Shown: positions 8,328 through 17,208, counted from the stretch's first letter. The stretch is DNA of 64,000 nt from DATLLN01 sp963720885 (GCA_963720885.1 CAVRGW010000005.1:806001-870000), one strand, 5' to 3'. Translations and numbers: made by a program. Notes: a model not told the origin generated them from the letters alone.

Positions 8328-9344
8328 CTACCCCTCGCCGATTGCGATCGGGTCGCCGACACGATCGCGATCCGGCTGCGGCTCGTCCTGGGCGAGCACG
8401 TCGTCGCCGTAGTGCTCCTCCACCCACTCGTCCGTGTAGACCGTCTCGAGGTAGTGCTCCCCGAGGTCGGGTGAGATCGCCACGGTGGTCAGATCACCGG
8501 TGTCGTTTCGCCTCAGCCAGTCCAGCGCGCCGCTGACCACTGTGCCAGTCGACCCTCCAAACAGAAAGCCGCGCTTCGCCAGCCGGCGGCAGGTACGAAT
8601 CGTGTCCACCTCGGGAACCATCACGACGTCGTCGACGTAGGACTCGTCGAGCTGCGGCAGACGGACGGCGGTGCCGAGGCCGGGAATCTGCCGCGGGCCG
8701 GGCGGACCACCGAAGATGACCGACCCGATGGTGTCGATCGCGACGATCCTGACCGACCGGCGCCACTCGCGCATGTACCGTGCGCAGCCCATCAGCGTCC
8801 CGCACGTGCCGGCGCCGATGAAGAGGACGTCGAGGTCGGGGAACCGCTCGGCAATCGCGGGCGCGGTGGTGCGGTAGTGCGCTCGCGGGTTCGCCGGGTT
8901 GGCGTACTGATTCAGCCACAGGTACCGCTTGTCGGAGGCGCACAGCGCGCGGACGTGCTCGAGCCTGGCCCCGAGCAGGCCACCGCCGTTCGCCGCTGGC
9001 TCCGTGACCACGTGCACCTCGGCGCCGAGCACCCGCATCAACCGCATGGTCGCGGGGTTGCAGCGGGAATCGGTCACGCACACGAACCGGTATCCCTTGT
9101 TCGCCGTGAGCATGCTCAGGGCCACTCCCAGGTTCCCGGACGAGGACTCGACAAGGATCGATTCGGGCGTCAGCGTTCCGTCGCGCTCGGCGGTTTTCAC
9201 CATCTCGGCCGCGGCCTTCAGTTTGATCGAGCTGGCGAAGTTGAAGCCCTCCAGCTTCAGGAACAACGAATGCGCGAAGACCGGGCGCAGGTCGACGTAG
9301 AGGTCCTCCTGGTTGAACTGCTGCGGATCGGTGACTATCGGCAT
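8328..9344 (-). CDS. sbnA: SbnA-like N-(2-amino-2-carboxyethyl)-L-glutamate synthase (Dap biosynthesis)
   Basis: 338-residue PLP enzyme of the cysteine-synthase fold. SbnA joins O-phosphoserine and glutamate to give ACEGA, the first step to L-2,3-diaminopropionate. Landmarks: the PLP lysine block FNFASSIKLKAAAEMV near residue 35, the substrate loop ESSSGNLGVALS near 70 and the phosphate-binding GAGTCGTLMGCARY near 175. Start at ATG 9344 follows GAGGAGG; a much longer upstream frame is out-of-frame translation of sbnB. It lies 12 bases downstream of sbnB, whose product takes the next step, which makes the Dap assignment firm. Genuine cysteine synthase is the main alternative, disfavoured by the ESSSGNLG loop and the context. 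Confidence 0.92.
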   Translation of the reverse strand: MPIVTDPQQFNQEDLYVDLRPVFAHSLFLKLEGFNFASSIKLKAAAEMVKTAERDGTLTPESILVESSSGNLGVALSMLTANKGYRFVCVTDSRCNPATMRLMRVLGAEVHVVTEPAANGGGLLGARLEHVRALCASDKRYLWLNQYANPANPRAHYRTTAPAIAERFPDLDVLFIGAGTCGTLMGCARYMREWRRSVRIVAIDTIGSVIFGGPPGPRQIPGLGTAVRLPQLDESYVDDVVMVPEVDTIRTCRRLAKRGFLFGGSTGTVVSGALDWLRRNDTGDLTTVAISPDLGEHYLETVYTDEWVEEHYGDDVLAQDEPQPDRDRVGDPIAIGEG

Positions 9345-9355
9345 GGCTTGCCTCC

Positions 9356-10408
9356 TCAGCCGTGTCGGCGAAGCTCGTTGAAGAACTCGTCGACGATGTG
9401 CAGGTCGCCGTCGCGGGCCAGGCGGTCGTAGACGTGCCTCCCGACCGCCAGATCGAGGACTCCGAGCCCGAACGGCGAGAACACCACCGGCCGCCCGGCC
9501 GGAATCGTCACGCGCCCGGCTATCACGTCGTTCAGGGTGCCGGTCAGGAAATCGCGGTTGCCGGTGAGTTGCTCGGCCAGGTGCGGCGAGGTGTCGGCCT
9601 TGAGACAGTGCTCGACGTCGTCGACGATGTTGGTCGAGGCGAGCACGATCTCCGGCGCAAGGTCGCGCAGCGAGACGTGCAGCACCAGCGGGTTGTGATC
9701 GAACCACGAGGGGTCGCTCAGGTACGGCTTCGCGGCCGTCGTGGTGAAGACCACGAGGTCGCTGGAGCGGATCAGCTGCTCGGCACTGTCGTCAATGGTG
9801 ATCCGGCCGGGATCTTGTGAGCGCTCCAGGTACGCGCGGAAGCCCTCCGCGCTGTCGCGGGACAGGTCGTGGACGCCGATCCTCTCGAACGACCAGCCGG
9901 TGGCGGCAAGGAAGGTGTGAACGTAGCGCCCGATCAGTCCGGTACCGACGAACCCGACCCGCTGCGGGCGCGGTCGGCCGCGCGACAGCTGGTCCGCCGC
10001 AATCGCCGCCATTGCCGCCGTCCTGCTGGCACTGATCACCGAGGCCTCCAGGCACGCAAACGGGAAGCCCGTGTCGGGATCGTTGAGGATCAGCACCGCC
10101 GAGGCGCGCGGTATCCCGGCGGCGAGGTTGTCCGGGAAGCTGGAGATCCACTTGATGCCGTCGACTCGCACCTCCCCGCCGAGCGATGCGGGCAGGGCGA
10201 TGATCCGCGCCGAGGGGCGATCCGGGAAACGCAAGAAGTAGGAGGGCGGGTTGACCGAGTCGCCAGCACCGTGGAGCCGATAGGCAACCTTGACCAGCTC
10301 GACGATTTCCCGCTCGCGCCCTCGCAGCGCGCGCTGGACGTCGACACCAGGGATTACCGCGAACTCCGGAGCGGTGGGCGTCACGTCGTTCGGACCGATT
10401 GCGGTCAT
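9356..10408 (-). CDS. sbnB: SbnB-like ACEGA dehydrogenase (Dap biosynthesis)
   Basis: 350 residues of the ornithine cyclodeaminase/mu-crystallin family. SbnB oxidatively splits ACEGA with NAD to release L-Dap and 2-oxoglutarate. Visible blocks: VNPPSYFLRFPDRPSARIIALPA (substrate region, residues about 53-75), VDGIKWISSFPDN, ACLEASVISASRTAAMAAIAAD and the Rossmann motif VGFVGTGLIGRYVHTFLA near 150. Its start overlaps the stop of the adenylation-domain gene by four bases (ATGA), so synthesis is probably coupled to that gene. Together with sbnA it supplies the building block for the adjacent NRPS. Confidence 0.93.
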   Translation of the reverse strand: MTAIGPNDVTPTAPEFAVIPGVDVQRALRGREREIVELVKVAYRLHGAGDSVNPPSYFLRFPDRPSARIIALPASLGGEVRVDGIKWISSFPDNLAAGIPRASAVLILNDPDTGFPFACLEASVISASRTAAMAAIAADQLSRGRPRPQRVGFVGTGLIGRYVHTFLAATGWSFERIGVHDLSRDSAEGFRAYLERSQDPGRITIDDSAEQLIRSSDLVVFTTTAAKPYLSDPSWFDHNPLVLHVSLRDLAPEIVLASTNIVDDVEHCLKADTSPHLAEQLTGNRDFLTGTLNDVIAGRVTIPAGRPVVFSPFGLGVLDLAVGRHVYDRLARDGDLHIVDEFFNELRRHG

Positions 10409-12303
10409 CTGGCGTCCCCCTGCTCGGCGAGTCTGATCAGTGCCTTCTGGTCGATCTTGCCGTTGGCGGTCAGCGGCAGGGCCTCGCGCCGGTGAAACGC
10501 CGACGGGATCATGTAGGAGGGCAGCGACTCGCCCAGCGCCTTTCGCAGTGCGTCGGCCTCATGAGGCGAGCCGACGTAGAACCCGACCAGCCGTTTGCCG
10601 CCCGCGGCTCCCTCGGCGACGACCGCGGCGGCCGCCCGGACACCCTCCACCCGCGAGAGGGCGCTCTCGATCTCGCCGATCTCGATCCGATGCCCCCTGA
10701 TCTTGACCTGGTGGTCGCGGCGGCCGAGGAACTCGAGCTTGCGATCGGGCCGCCAGCGGCCGTAGTCGCCGCTGCGATACAGGCGCTCGCCCTCGAGGTG
10801 AGGATCGGCCACGAACGCCAGCCGGGTGCGCTCGGGATCGTTGATGTACCCGCGGCCGACACAGACTCCCGAGAACACGATCTCGCCGGGGGCGCCGAGC
10901 GGCACCGGCGACAGGTGCTCGTCGACGACGTAGACGCGGACGTTGTTGACCGGAGGCCCGAGCGGGACGCGGTCGGAGTCCGGCGCCTCGGCCATGACCT
11001 CGTGGTTGGTGTCGTCCGACGTCTCGGTGAGGCCGTACGCGTTCATCACCTTGATGTCGGGAGCGAACGCGAACCAGCGCCGCAGAAGCTCCCTCTTCAC
11101 CGGCTCCCCGGTGACCGAGACGCAGCGCAGGTCCGGGAGCTCGCGGGGGTACTCCTCCATGTAGGAGAGCAACGCCTCGAGGTAGGACGGCACCACTTGG
11201 AGCACGTTCACCCGGCTGCCGGCGATCGTCTCGACGAACGCCTCCATGTCGAGGATCAGCTCCTGCTCGACGATCAGCGTCCGGCCGCCGACCAGCAGGG
11301 CGGAGACCAGCTGCCACAGCGAGATGTCGAAGCTCTGCGGCGCGACCTGCGCAACCACGTCGCCATCGTGCATCTCCAGGTCGTCGATCTTGGCGTAGAG
11401 GTGGTTGAGCATGCCGGCGTGCTCGCACATCGCCCCCTTCGGCTCGCCGGTGGAGCCGGAGGTGAAGTAGATGTAGGCCAGCTGATCGGGCGCCACTGCG
11501 ACCCCGAGGTCGCCGTCGCCGCGGCCCTCCTCGAGGGCCTCGTCGAAGCCAAGCGCCTCGACGCCCGGCAGCGACTCGAGCGCTCGCTCGAGCGTGGTCG
11601 AGCAGCCCGGCTCGGTCAGCACGAGCTCGCACTCGGCACGCGAGAGCATCGCCGCGATGCGATCGGCCGGGAGGTGGGGCTCGACAGGCAGGTAGCAGCC
11701 GCCGGCCTTGAAGATCGCGAGCACGGCGGCCATCCATTCGAGGTTGCGCTCGCTGACCACCGCCACCACTCCCTCGGCGCGAAGGCCGTGCGCAAGCAGC
11801 GCTCCTCCCAGCCGGTTGGCGCAGGCGTTCAGCTCGCAGTAGGTCAACCGCCGATCGCCGCAGACGGCCGCGACCGCGTCCGGGTGTGCTGCCGCCCGCT
11901 CCTCGAAGAGCTCGTGGAAGCGCCGGTCAGGGAGCTCCCGGCGCCGCCCGGCGAACCCGTCGAACTGGAGGCGGAGCTCCTCCTCGGAGAGCAGGCTCTG
12001 ACGCGCCGGATCGGCGTCCGGGTCGTCGGCGAGCAGTCGCAGGGCGGTCAGGTGGTAGCCGGAGATCCTCGCAGCGGAGCCCTCGTCGAGGACGTCGGTC
12101 CGGTAGGCGAGGCGAAGCGAGAGTTCGGCGGCGCCCTCGGAGACGCCGAGTCGCAGCACCGCCCCGTCCGGCGGGTCGGCCTGGCGGCCGGCCGGGTCGA
12201 AGACGGCCTCGAACGAGCCCTCCGTGGGCTCCGGCGCCGACTCGGCCAGCCCGACCCTGAGACCAGGGCCCGCCACGAGTCGACCTCGGTCTCGAGCCGG
12301 CAC
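10405..12303 (-). CDS. NRPS adenylation domain with end of a condensation-like domain
   Basis: 632 residues as an open frame. Residues about 15-130 match the C-terminal end of a condensation domain (LSLRLAYRTDVLD, then SLLSEEE). From about 145 a full adenylation domain follows: LTYCELNACANRLG (A2 region), IYFTSGSTGEPKGA (A3, near 280), FDISLWQL (D326), NAYGLTETSDDTN (N421), GERLYRSGDYGRW, LEFLGRRDHQVKIRGHRIEIGEIE and NGKIDQKAL. Residues at the usual specificity positions read D326, I327, W330, Q369, S396, T398, A422, D430, D431 and the late Lys. Two acids at the pocket end suit a basic amino acid such as Dap. No carrier domain follows; the protein ends after the adenylation domain. The true N-terminus is upstream, across a frameshift near 12290. 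Confidence 0.9.
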   Translation of the reverse strand: MPARDRGRLVAGPGLRVGLAESAPEPTEGSFEAVFDPAGRQADPPDGAVLRLGVSEGAAELSLRLAYRTDVLDEGSAARISGYHLTALRLLADDPDADPARQSLLSEEELRLQFDGFAGRRRELPDRRFHELFEERAAAHPDAVAAVCGDRRLTYCELNACANRLGGALLAHGLRAEGVVAVVSERNLEWMAAVLAIFKAGGCYLPVEPHLPADRIAAMLSRAECELVLTEPGCSTTLERALESLPGVEALGFDEALEEGRGDGDLGVAVAPDQLAYIYFTSGSTGEPKGAMCEHAGMLNHLYAKIDDLEMHDGDVVAQVAPQSFDISLWQLVSALLVGGRTLIVEQELILDMEAFVETIAGSRVNVLQVVPSYLEALLSYMEEYPRELPDLRCVSVTGEPVKRELLRRWFAFAPDIKVMNAYGLTETSDDTNHEVMAEAPDSDRVPLGPPVNNVRVYVVDEHLSPVPLGAPGEIVFSGVCVGRGYINDPERTRLAFVADPHLEGERLYRSGDYGRWRPDRKLEFLGRRDHQVKIRGHRIEIGEIESALSRVEGVRAAAAVVAEGAAGGKRLVGFYVGSPHEADALRKALGESLPSYMIPSAFHRREALPLTANGKIDQKALIRLAEQGDAR

Positions 12304-12614
12304 GGCAGCGGTGCGCCGCCCTCCGACGCGACGTAGCCGGTCGTCACGTCGCGCTCGCCGGTGAGCGCAGCGAGCACCCGGCCGTGCGCCGCGTGCACCA
12401 CGGTGCTCAGCGGCACCTCGAGCTCGTCAGCCACGCGGCGGAGCGCGCGCCGCCAACTCGTCGGGCACTGCCTCTCGGTGCTCGGCGACGCCCGGCACCG
12501 GCTGCGGTGTCCACCTGGGGATCCGGCCGAATGCCTCGGCGGGCTCGGGGCTCCGATCGCCTCGCCTGGCGCGCTCGCCGGGGCCGGCGCGCGCGGCTCG
12601 GTGGCCGGGTTCAT
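12290..12614 (-). pseudogene. N-terminal piece of half-condensation domain, out of frame with the adenylation domain
   Basis: Reads MNPATEPRAP, a proline-rich linker, then ALRRVADELEVPLSTVVHAAH and VLAALTGERDVTTGYVASEG, the middle of a condensation-type domain (wing of the C-terminal lobe). The N-terminal lobe and its HHxxxDG motif are not present anywhere upstream. Homology continues into the next gene's frame after an apparent one-base loss near 12290, beside the string GTCTCAGGGTC. With that base restored this piece, the adenylation domain and perhaps the upstream carrier/membrane region would be one polypeptide. Either a sequencing indel or a real lesion. Confidence 0.6.
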
Positions 12615-15088
12615 GCTCCAGTGCGCGTTCGCGCGGCACCTCCTCGCCCTTCATCAGGAACGAGTGCGGGCCGAGGCTCGCCCCGTCGCCGATCGTGACT
12701 CCGTAGTGGACGTGGGCGCTGATCCCGAGGTGCAACCCGAGCCGATCGTGATGCGATCGGACTTGAAGGCGCGCGTCCTCCTGCGAGTGCGGCTGGACGA
12801 CGCTGCCCGCATTGAGAACGCAGTCGTTTCCGATCGTCACCAGGCTCTTGTCGACGATCGTGCAGCCGTCGTCGAACACGCGGCGGCCGATCCGCACGCC
12901 ATATGCGCGCCAGGCCAGGCCCTTGAACGGCGTGCCGTCGAGGCTCCGTGGCGGCCGCTGGACGGCCAGCTTCCAGTAGCGCTCGTGCCGCCAGAAGTCG
13001 GGCTGGTAGATCGAGCAGTAGAGCGGGCGAAGCCGGCCGGAACTTCGAGCCGGCTCGCTCGACCAGCGCGCCGTACGCGATGGTGAACGGCAGCACCAGC
13101 GCGACCGCGCCTGCGGCCGCCACCACGCCGAGATCCCCGAGCAGCACGACCGCGCTGCGAAGCGAGCACGGTGATCGCCAACAGGTAGATCCAGCGCGCT
13201 CAGCAGGAACAGGCCAATCGTCACGGTGTTGTGCCGGTTCTTGGCGCCGCAGGCGCCGGCGGCGCTCGGACCCCTGACCCAGCTCGTCGAAGCGGCGGTC
13301 GCGCTCGACCGTGCGCGGAATCTCGAAGCTCGGCGAGCCGAGCAGCCCGACGTTCTCGCGGAGCTCGCCGTCGACGGGAACCAGCACCTTGGTCGCAAGC
13401 AGCGTGTTGTCGCCGGTCCGCGCCTGCGGGGGATACGGGATGTTGTTGCCGATGAAGTTGTGGCGCCCGATCGCCACCCGCGAGAGCCTGAAACGAGGTG
13501 CTCGAGTAGTCGGCGTTCATGATCCAGAGGCCGTCGGCGACCATCGTCCCCGTGCCGATCTTCGTCAGGTACGGGTTGTCGTGACCGACGGCGGTGCCGA
13601 AGTTCGACCCGGTCTGCTCGACCGGGGAGAGGTCGTACCCGATCCAGCGCAGGTAGTGGACGATGGAGGAGCTGTCGCCGAACAGCAGCAGGAACGCGGG
13701 CACGTTGGTGAGTGCGCTGATCGACCGATGGGCGGCGTAGTGGACGCCGTACAGCGGATACAGCCGGTCGGGCTTGATCGCGAGGTTGAGCAGGCGGGGG
13801 ATCGTGCCCACGATCAGCAGGCCAAGGACAATGGCGCCGATCAAGATGACGAACGAGGCGATCAGGGCGTTGCGGAGGAACGCCCAGGTCGTGATGTCCG
13901 CAGGCGACGCCTGGAGCAGCGCGTCGAGCGGCGAGAACTGGGTGGCCACCAGGTAGATGCCGCCGAACGGCCAGCGGCAGATAGACCGCCAGCATGCCGA
14001 CCAGCTGGAGTGCGGCGTAGGTGCCGCTTCTCAGGGCGCTGCGGCCCAGCGGTTCGATGGGCTGCAGGTCGACCTCGGCCCGCTGCTCTGCCGGCGATCC
14101 CTGACGCCGCTCGCCGGCGGGAATCGCCTGCCCCTCGTAGAGCGATGAGGAATGGGCGAGCTGCGCACCATCGCCCAGAGAGGTGTCGATGTCGAGCACC
14201 GTCGCCTGGCCGACGAACGCGTGCTTGCCGATGGTGACCGCACCCGTCCGGATCACCCCCGCCTCGGCTCGATAGCCGCTGAAGAAGGCGTCCCTGCGGA
14301 TCACCGCTCCGTCGCCGATCGTCAGCAGATCGGTGCACACGGGGGCGTTGCGGGAGAGGATCACGACGCCCCGGCCGATCTTCGCGCCCAGCGCCCTGAA
14401 GGTAGAGCGGATACAGCGGCGAGCCGGTGAACAGGATCATCGGGTTCAGCCGGATCAGCGTGCTGACGAGCCAGAAGCGGACGTACCGCAGACTCCAGAT
14501 CGGGATCTCCTCGTGCTTCCAGCGCCCGATCAGCGTCCACTTCGCAACGATCGGCAGGACGCACATCGCGGCGAAGGCCGCGCCCTCGATCACGACCAAC
14601 CGCAGGTAGACGTCGATCGAGCCCGAGCCGGCCGAAATCCAGTCGTAGCCGACGCCCAACACGATCCCCGCGAACGACGCGTAGACCAGGAACACGAGGA
14701 ACTGGATCGCTCCGCAGAGGACGTACGCGGTCGTGCTGACCGGCTTCGCTCCGCGCCGCTTCACCGGCTCGAACCCGGCCGCCGGCACGCTGTCGGCGTG
14801 AACCGCGGCCCCCTCGGGAAGCGTCGCCGCCAGGCCCCTGATGGTCGGGTGCTGGTAGCAGTCCTTGACCGAGATCGACGGCAGCTTCGCCTGCTTTCTG
14901 ACCCGGGCGCAGAAGTGCGCGATCGTCAGCGAGTCCAGGCCGAGATCGTCGAAGAAGTTGCTGTCGATCGAGATCGAGCCGACACCCGTTGTCTCCGCCA
15001 GCGTCTCCGCGAGGACCAGTTCGGGCCCCGTCGCCGGGCCGGCTCCCTCGGCCTCAACCGCAGACGGTGTGCCGAGGTCGATCGTCAT
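12615..15088 (-). pseudogene. NRPS carrier domain plus membrane/hexapeptide region (Pls/PosA-like C-terminal part), frameshifted
   Basis: From ATG 15088 the first 85 residues are a carrier domain with FFDDLGLDSLTIAHFCARV; Ser53 is the phosphopantetheine site. Membrane segments follow (about residues 100-230: YVLCGAIQFLVFLVYASF, LVVIEGAAFAAMCVLPIV). Then come left-handed beta-helix hexapeptide repeats (TIGDGAVIRRDAFFSGY, VTIGKHAFVGQATVLDID), further membrane helices and a second repeat block (VAIGRHNFIGNNIPYPP; ISAHVHYGVTIGDGASLG). This is the region that follows the carrier domain in Pls/PosA-type homopolymer synthetases. It is broken by apparent +1 shifts near 14400, 13965, 13488, 13235, 13190, 13160, 13050 and 12770, a -1 near 12735 and a +1 near 12615. 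Each piece between shifts keeps good family sequence. The start overlaps the PPTase stop by ATGA. Confidence 0.75.
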
Positions 15089-15735
15089 GCCGTCACCGAG
15101 GTCGCGGCGACGACGATCTCGCGGTCGACCACCCAGCGACCCGCGAGGTCGCTCCGTTCGGCGTTCGCCGTGAGCGATTCCAAGGCGAGCAGGCGTGCCC
15201 GGAACGTGCCCTCGGCGTGCACCGTCACCGAGATGTCAGCGAAGTCCAGCCACCACCGGGTCGACGGAAAGCAGGCCTTGTACACCGCCTCCTTGGCGCA
15301 GAAGAGGATGCGGTCCCAGTGCAGATCGGGGTCGGCTGCCTCCAGCGCGCGAAGCTGCTTCCGCTCCTCATACCGCACGACAAGGTCGCGCGCCGGGTCA
15401 GGCAGCGCCGCGTGCGGCTCGGCGTCGATTCCGATGCCGAGCAGCCGGCCGGATCGCGCCACGGCCGCGGCCCGGTACCCCGCACAGTGGGTCATGCTGC
15501 CGACCACGCCGGCCGGCCACCGCGGCACTCCGTCGGCGTCGGGGAGGATCGGCACCGGGGGCAGCCCGATCCGGCGCATCGCCTGCCGAGCGCAGTAGCG
15601 CACAGCGGCGAACTCGAGGCGACGCCCGGGTACCGCGTGCACGACCGCTGCTGCCTCTGCCGGGAACATCGTCGACTCCGGGACGTCTGAGTACATGTCG
15701 GCGCATGCCGACCTCGGGACCAACGTTTCGATCAT
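15085..15735 (-). CDS. 4'-phosphopantetheinyl transferase (Sfp/EntD superfamily)
   Basis: 216 residues from ATG 15735. It moves phosphopantetheine from CoA onto the serine of carrier domains, converting apo- to holo-synthetase. Motifs in order: RRLEFAAVRYCARQAM, PRWPAGVVGSMTHCAGYRAAA, LGIGIDAEPHA (metal-binding Asp/Glu) and FCAKEAVYKACFP (catalytic Lys and Glu). The EntD-like layout is complete. The start MIETLVPRS matches the family; the GTG at 15792 would add 19 residues and place the hairpin at 15799-15825 on its ribosome site. Its stop overlaps the NRPS start, so it clearly serves that synthetase. Confidence 0.93.
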   Translation of the reverse strand: MIETLVPRSACADMYSDVPESTMFPAEAAAVVHAVPGRRLEFAAVRYCARQAMRRIGLPPVPILPDADGVPRWPAGVVGSMTHCAGYRAAAVARSGRLLGIGIDAEPHAALPDPARDLVVRYEERKQLRALEAADPDLHWDRILFCAKEAVYKACFPSTRWWLDFADISVTVHAEGTFRARLLALESLTANAERSDLAGRWVVDREIVVAATSVTA

Positions 15736-15798
15736 CGCCGCGGGCTTCGCGCGAACAGTGAGATCGTCGGGATTGAGGTGGGAGCAAAACACCTACGT

Positions 15799-15825
15799 GG
15801 TGACGGGTCTCTACTGAGACCCACC
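15799..15825. promoter_or_regulatory. Inverted repeat in the leader of the Dap-NRPS operon
   Basis: GGGTCTC-TACT-GAGACCC is perfect (15805-15822), and outer bases GGTG/CACC extend the pairing with one bulge. It lies about 65 bases before the PPTase ATG, in the only intergenic gap upstream of the operon. It could be an operator or an RNA hairpin in the leader. No regulator gene sits next to it. Confidence 0.45.
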
Positions 15826-16230
15826 CTAGTACAACAGCGGCCGTGAGGGTTGTGCGCGCGGATACCCGCGGCTCATACTCGGAGAAGAGCCGATTGACTG
15901 CGACGGTTATGCAGGTGCAACGAGAAAATGTCAAGCCGGCTTGTGACGCAGACTGCTTGGCAGGCACCGCTTCTACGTCGTCTGCTCAGGCTACAATCTT
16001 CGCCATAAACGGTCATCTCAAGAGGCCGCGCCGAACTTCTTGTGGATTGTTGTCTGAGCGATCAACGGCAAACACTGCATTCTTCGTCCGCACCGCGACC
16101 ACTCCCCCACCAAGACGCCACGGGTCGCAATCGCCGCACTCGCCGTTCGCTGCCCAGACAGAATCGCCATCCGGAAACCCGGATACACGCGCGGTGGCGG
16201 CCGTCCACCGGACTGTGCGACGATCGAGCT
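15826..16230. other. Intergenic region between the divergent PPTase operon and pfkB-like gene
   Basis: About 400 bases, less GC-rich than the flanks around 15880-16080 (for example the stretch ending in ATAAACGGTCATC). It must carry the promoters of both divergent transcripts. I see no convincing -35/-10 pair, no tRNA and no intact gene; the in-frame extension of the downstream sugar kinase through this region has non-coding composition. Confidence 0.4.
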
Positions 16231-17205
16231 ATGTCAGAGAGCCCCACCATCATCACGTTGACCATGAACCCTGCGGTGGACATGAGTTCGAGCGTCGAGC
16301 ACGTCCGGGCCGATCTCAAGCTGCGGTGCGAGCGTCCCACGCGGCGGGCGGGCGGTGGCGGGCTGAATGTGGCTCGGGTGATCGCCCGCCTGGGTGCTGA
16401 CGTGACGGCAATCCATACCTGTGGCGGCCCGACGGGCCGGCTGCTCCAGACGCTGCTGCGCGAGGAGGGACTCACAGGGCGGTCTGTAGATGTCGCCGGA
16501 GAGACGCGCGAAAACATCGTGGTGGTTGAACTGGCCGGGAAACGCCACTTCCATTTCGTCATGCCGGGGCCAGAGCTGTCGCAAGGTGAGTGGCAGCTCT
16601 GCCTCGACGCCGCCGCTGCCGCGGAGAACGGCTACGTCGTTGCGAGCGGGAGCCTCCCACCGGGCGTGCCGGCGGACTTCTACGCACAACTGGCCGAGCG
16701 CGTACGGAGCGGTGGCGGGCGGCTCGCCCTCGATGCATCCGGGGAGCCTCTGCGCCTGGCGCTCGAGGTCGGGGTCTGGATGATCAAGCCGAACATGGTC
16801 GAACTGGCCGAGCTGACCGGCATCGTCGACACGCACGAGGCGTCACTGGTGGATGCTGCAGACGCGCTCGTTCAGCTCGGCTCAGCAGAGATCGTTGTGC
16901 TGTCGCTCGGGCCGGCAGGTGCATACGCAGCGGCCCGTGACCTCGAGGGCGAGTACCTGCGTTCACCGGTTGTCCCAATCCGCAGCCGCGTTGGAGCGGG
17001 TGACAGCATGGTGGGGGCAATGGTGACGGCGGCGTCACGCTCGATGCCGACCAGGCAGATCGTCAGGCTCGGGCTCGCCGGCGGAGCGGCAGCCGTCATA
17101 CAAGACGGCTCGGAGGTCGCTCAGGCGGGCGACGTGTGGCGTCTCTATTCGCGACTGCAGAGCGTGGGTGCATCTGAGCCTACGAGTGAGCAGCCGCTCG
17201 GCTGA
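16231..17205 (+). CDS. PfkB-family hexose/6-phosphofructokinase-type sugar kinase
   Basis: 324 residues from ATG 16231. Transfers phosphate from ATP to a sugar or sugar phosphate; closest in pattern to 1-phosphofructokinase/6-phosphofructokinase II. The N-terminus TIITLTMNPAVDMSSSVEHV and the glycine block RRAGGGGLNVARVIARLG (residues 40-57) are typical, as are SGSLPPGVPADFYAQL (near 142), KPNMVELAELTG (near 188) and the catalytic RSRVGAGDSMVGAMV (near 255, Asp being the base). Complete for the family. Longer in-frame starts from 16042 lie in non-coding-looking sequence. The ssrA-like relic at 17209 starts immediately after its stop. Confidence 0.9.
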   Translation: MSESPTIITLTMNPAVDMSSSVEHVRADLKLRCERPTRRAGGGGLNVARVIARLGADVTAIHTCGGPTGRLLQTLLREEGLTGRSVDVAGETRENIVVVELAGKRHFHFVMPGPELSQGEWQLCLDAAAAAENGYVVASGSLPPGVPADFYAQLAERVRSGGGRLALDASGEPLRLALEVGVWMIKPNMVELAELTGIVDTHEASLVDAADALVQLGSAEIVVLSLGPAGAYAAARDLEGEYLRSPVVPIRSRVGAGDSMVGAMVTAASRSMPTRQIVRLGLAGGAAAVIQDGSEVAQAGDVWRLYSRLQSVGASEPTSEQPLG

Positions 17206-17208
17206 GTC

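Noticed and set aside
10399..12336. Plus-strand open frame of 645 residues opposite the adenylation domain
   Set aside because: Shadow frame; the minus strand has all adenylation core motifs.
12270..14410. Programmed ribosomal frameshifting as the explanation for the broken NRPS frame
   Set aside because: Around ten shifts in both directions in 2 kb, without a common slippery site and pausing element, is not a known or plausible regulatory design.
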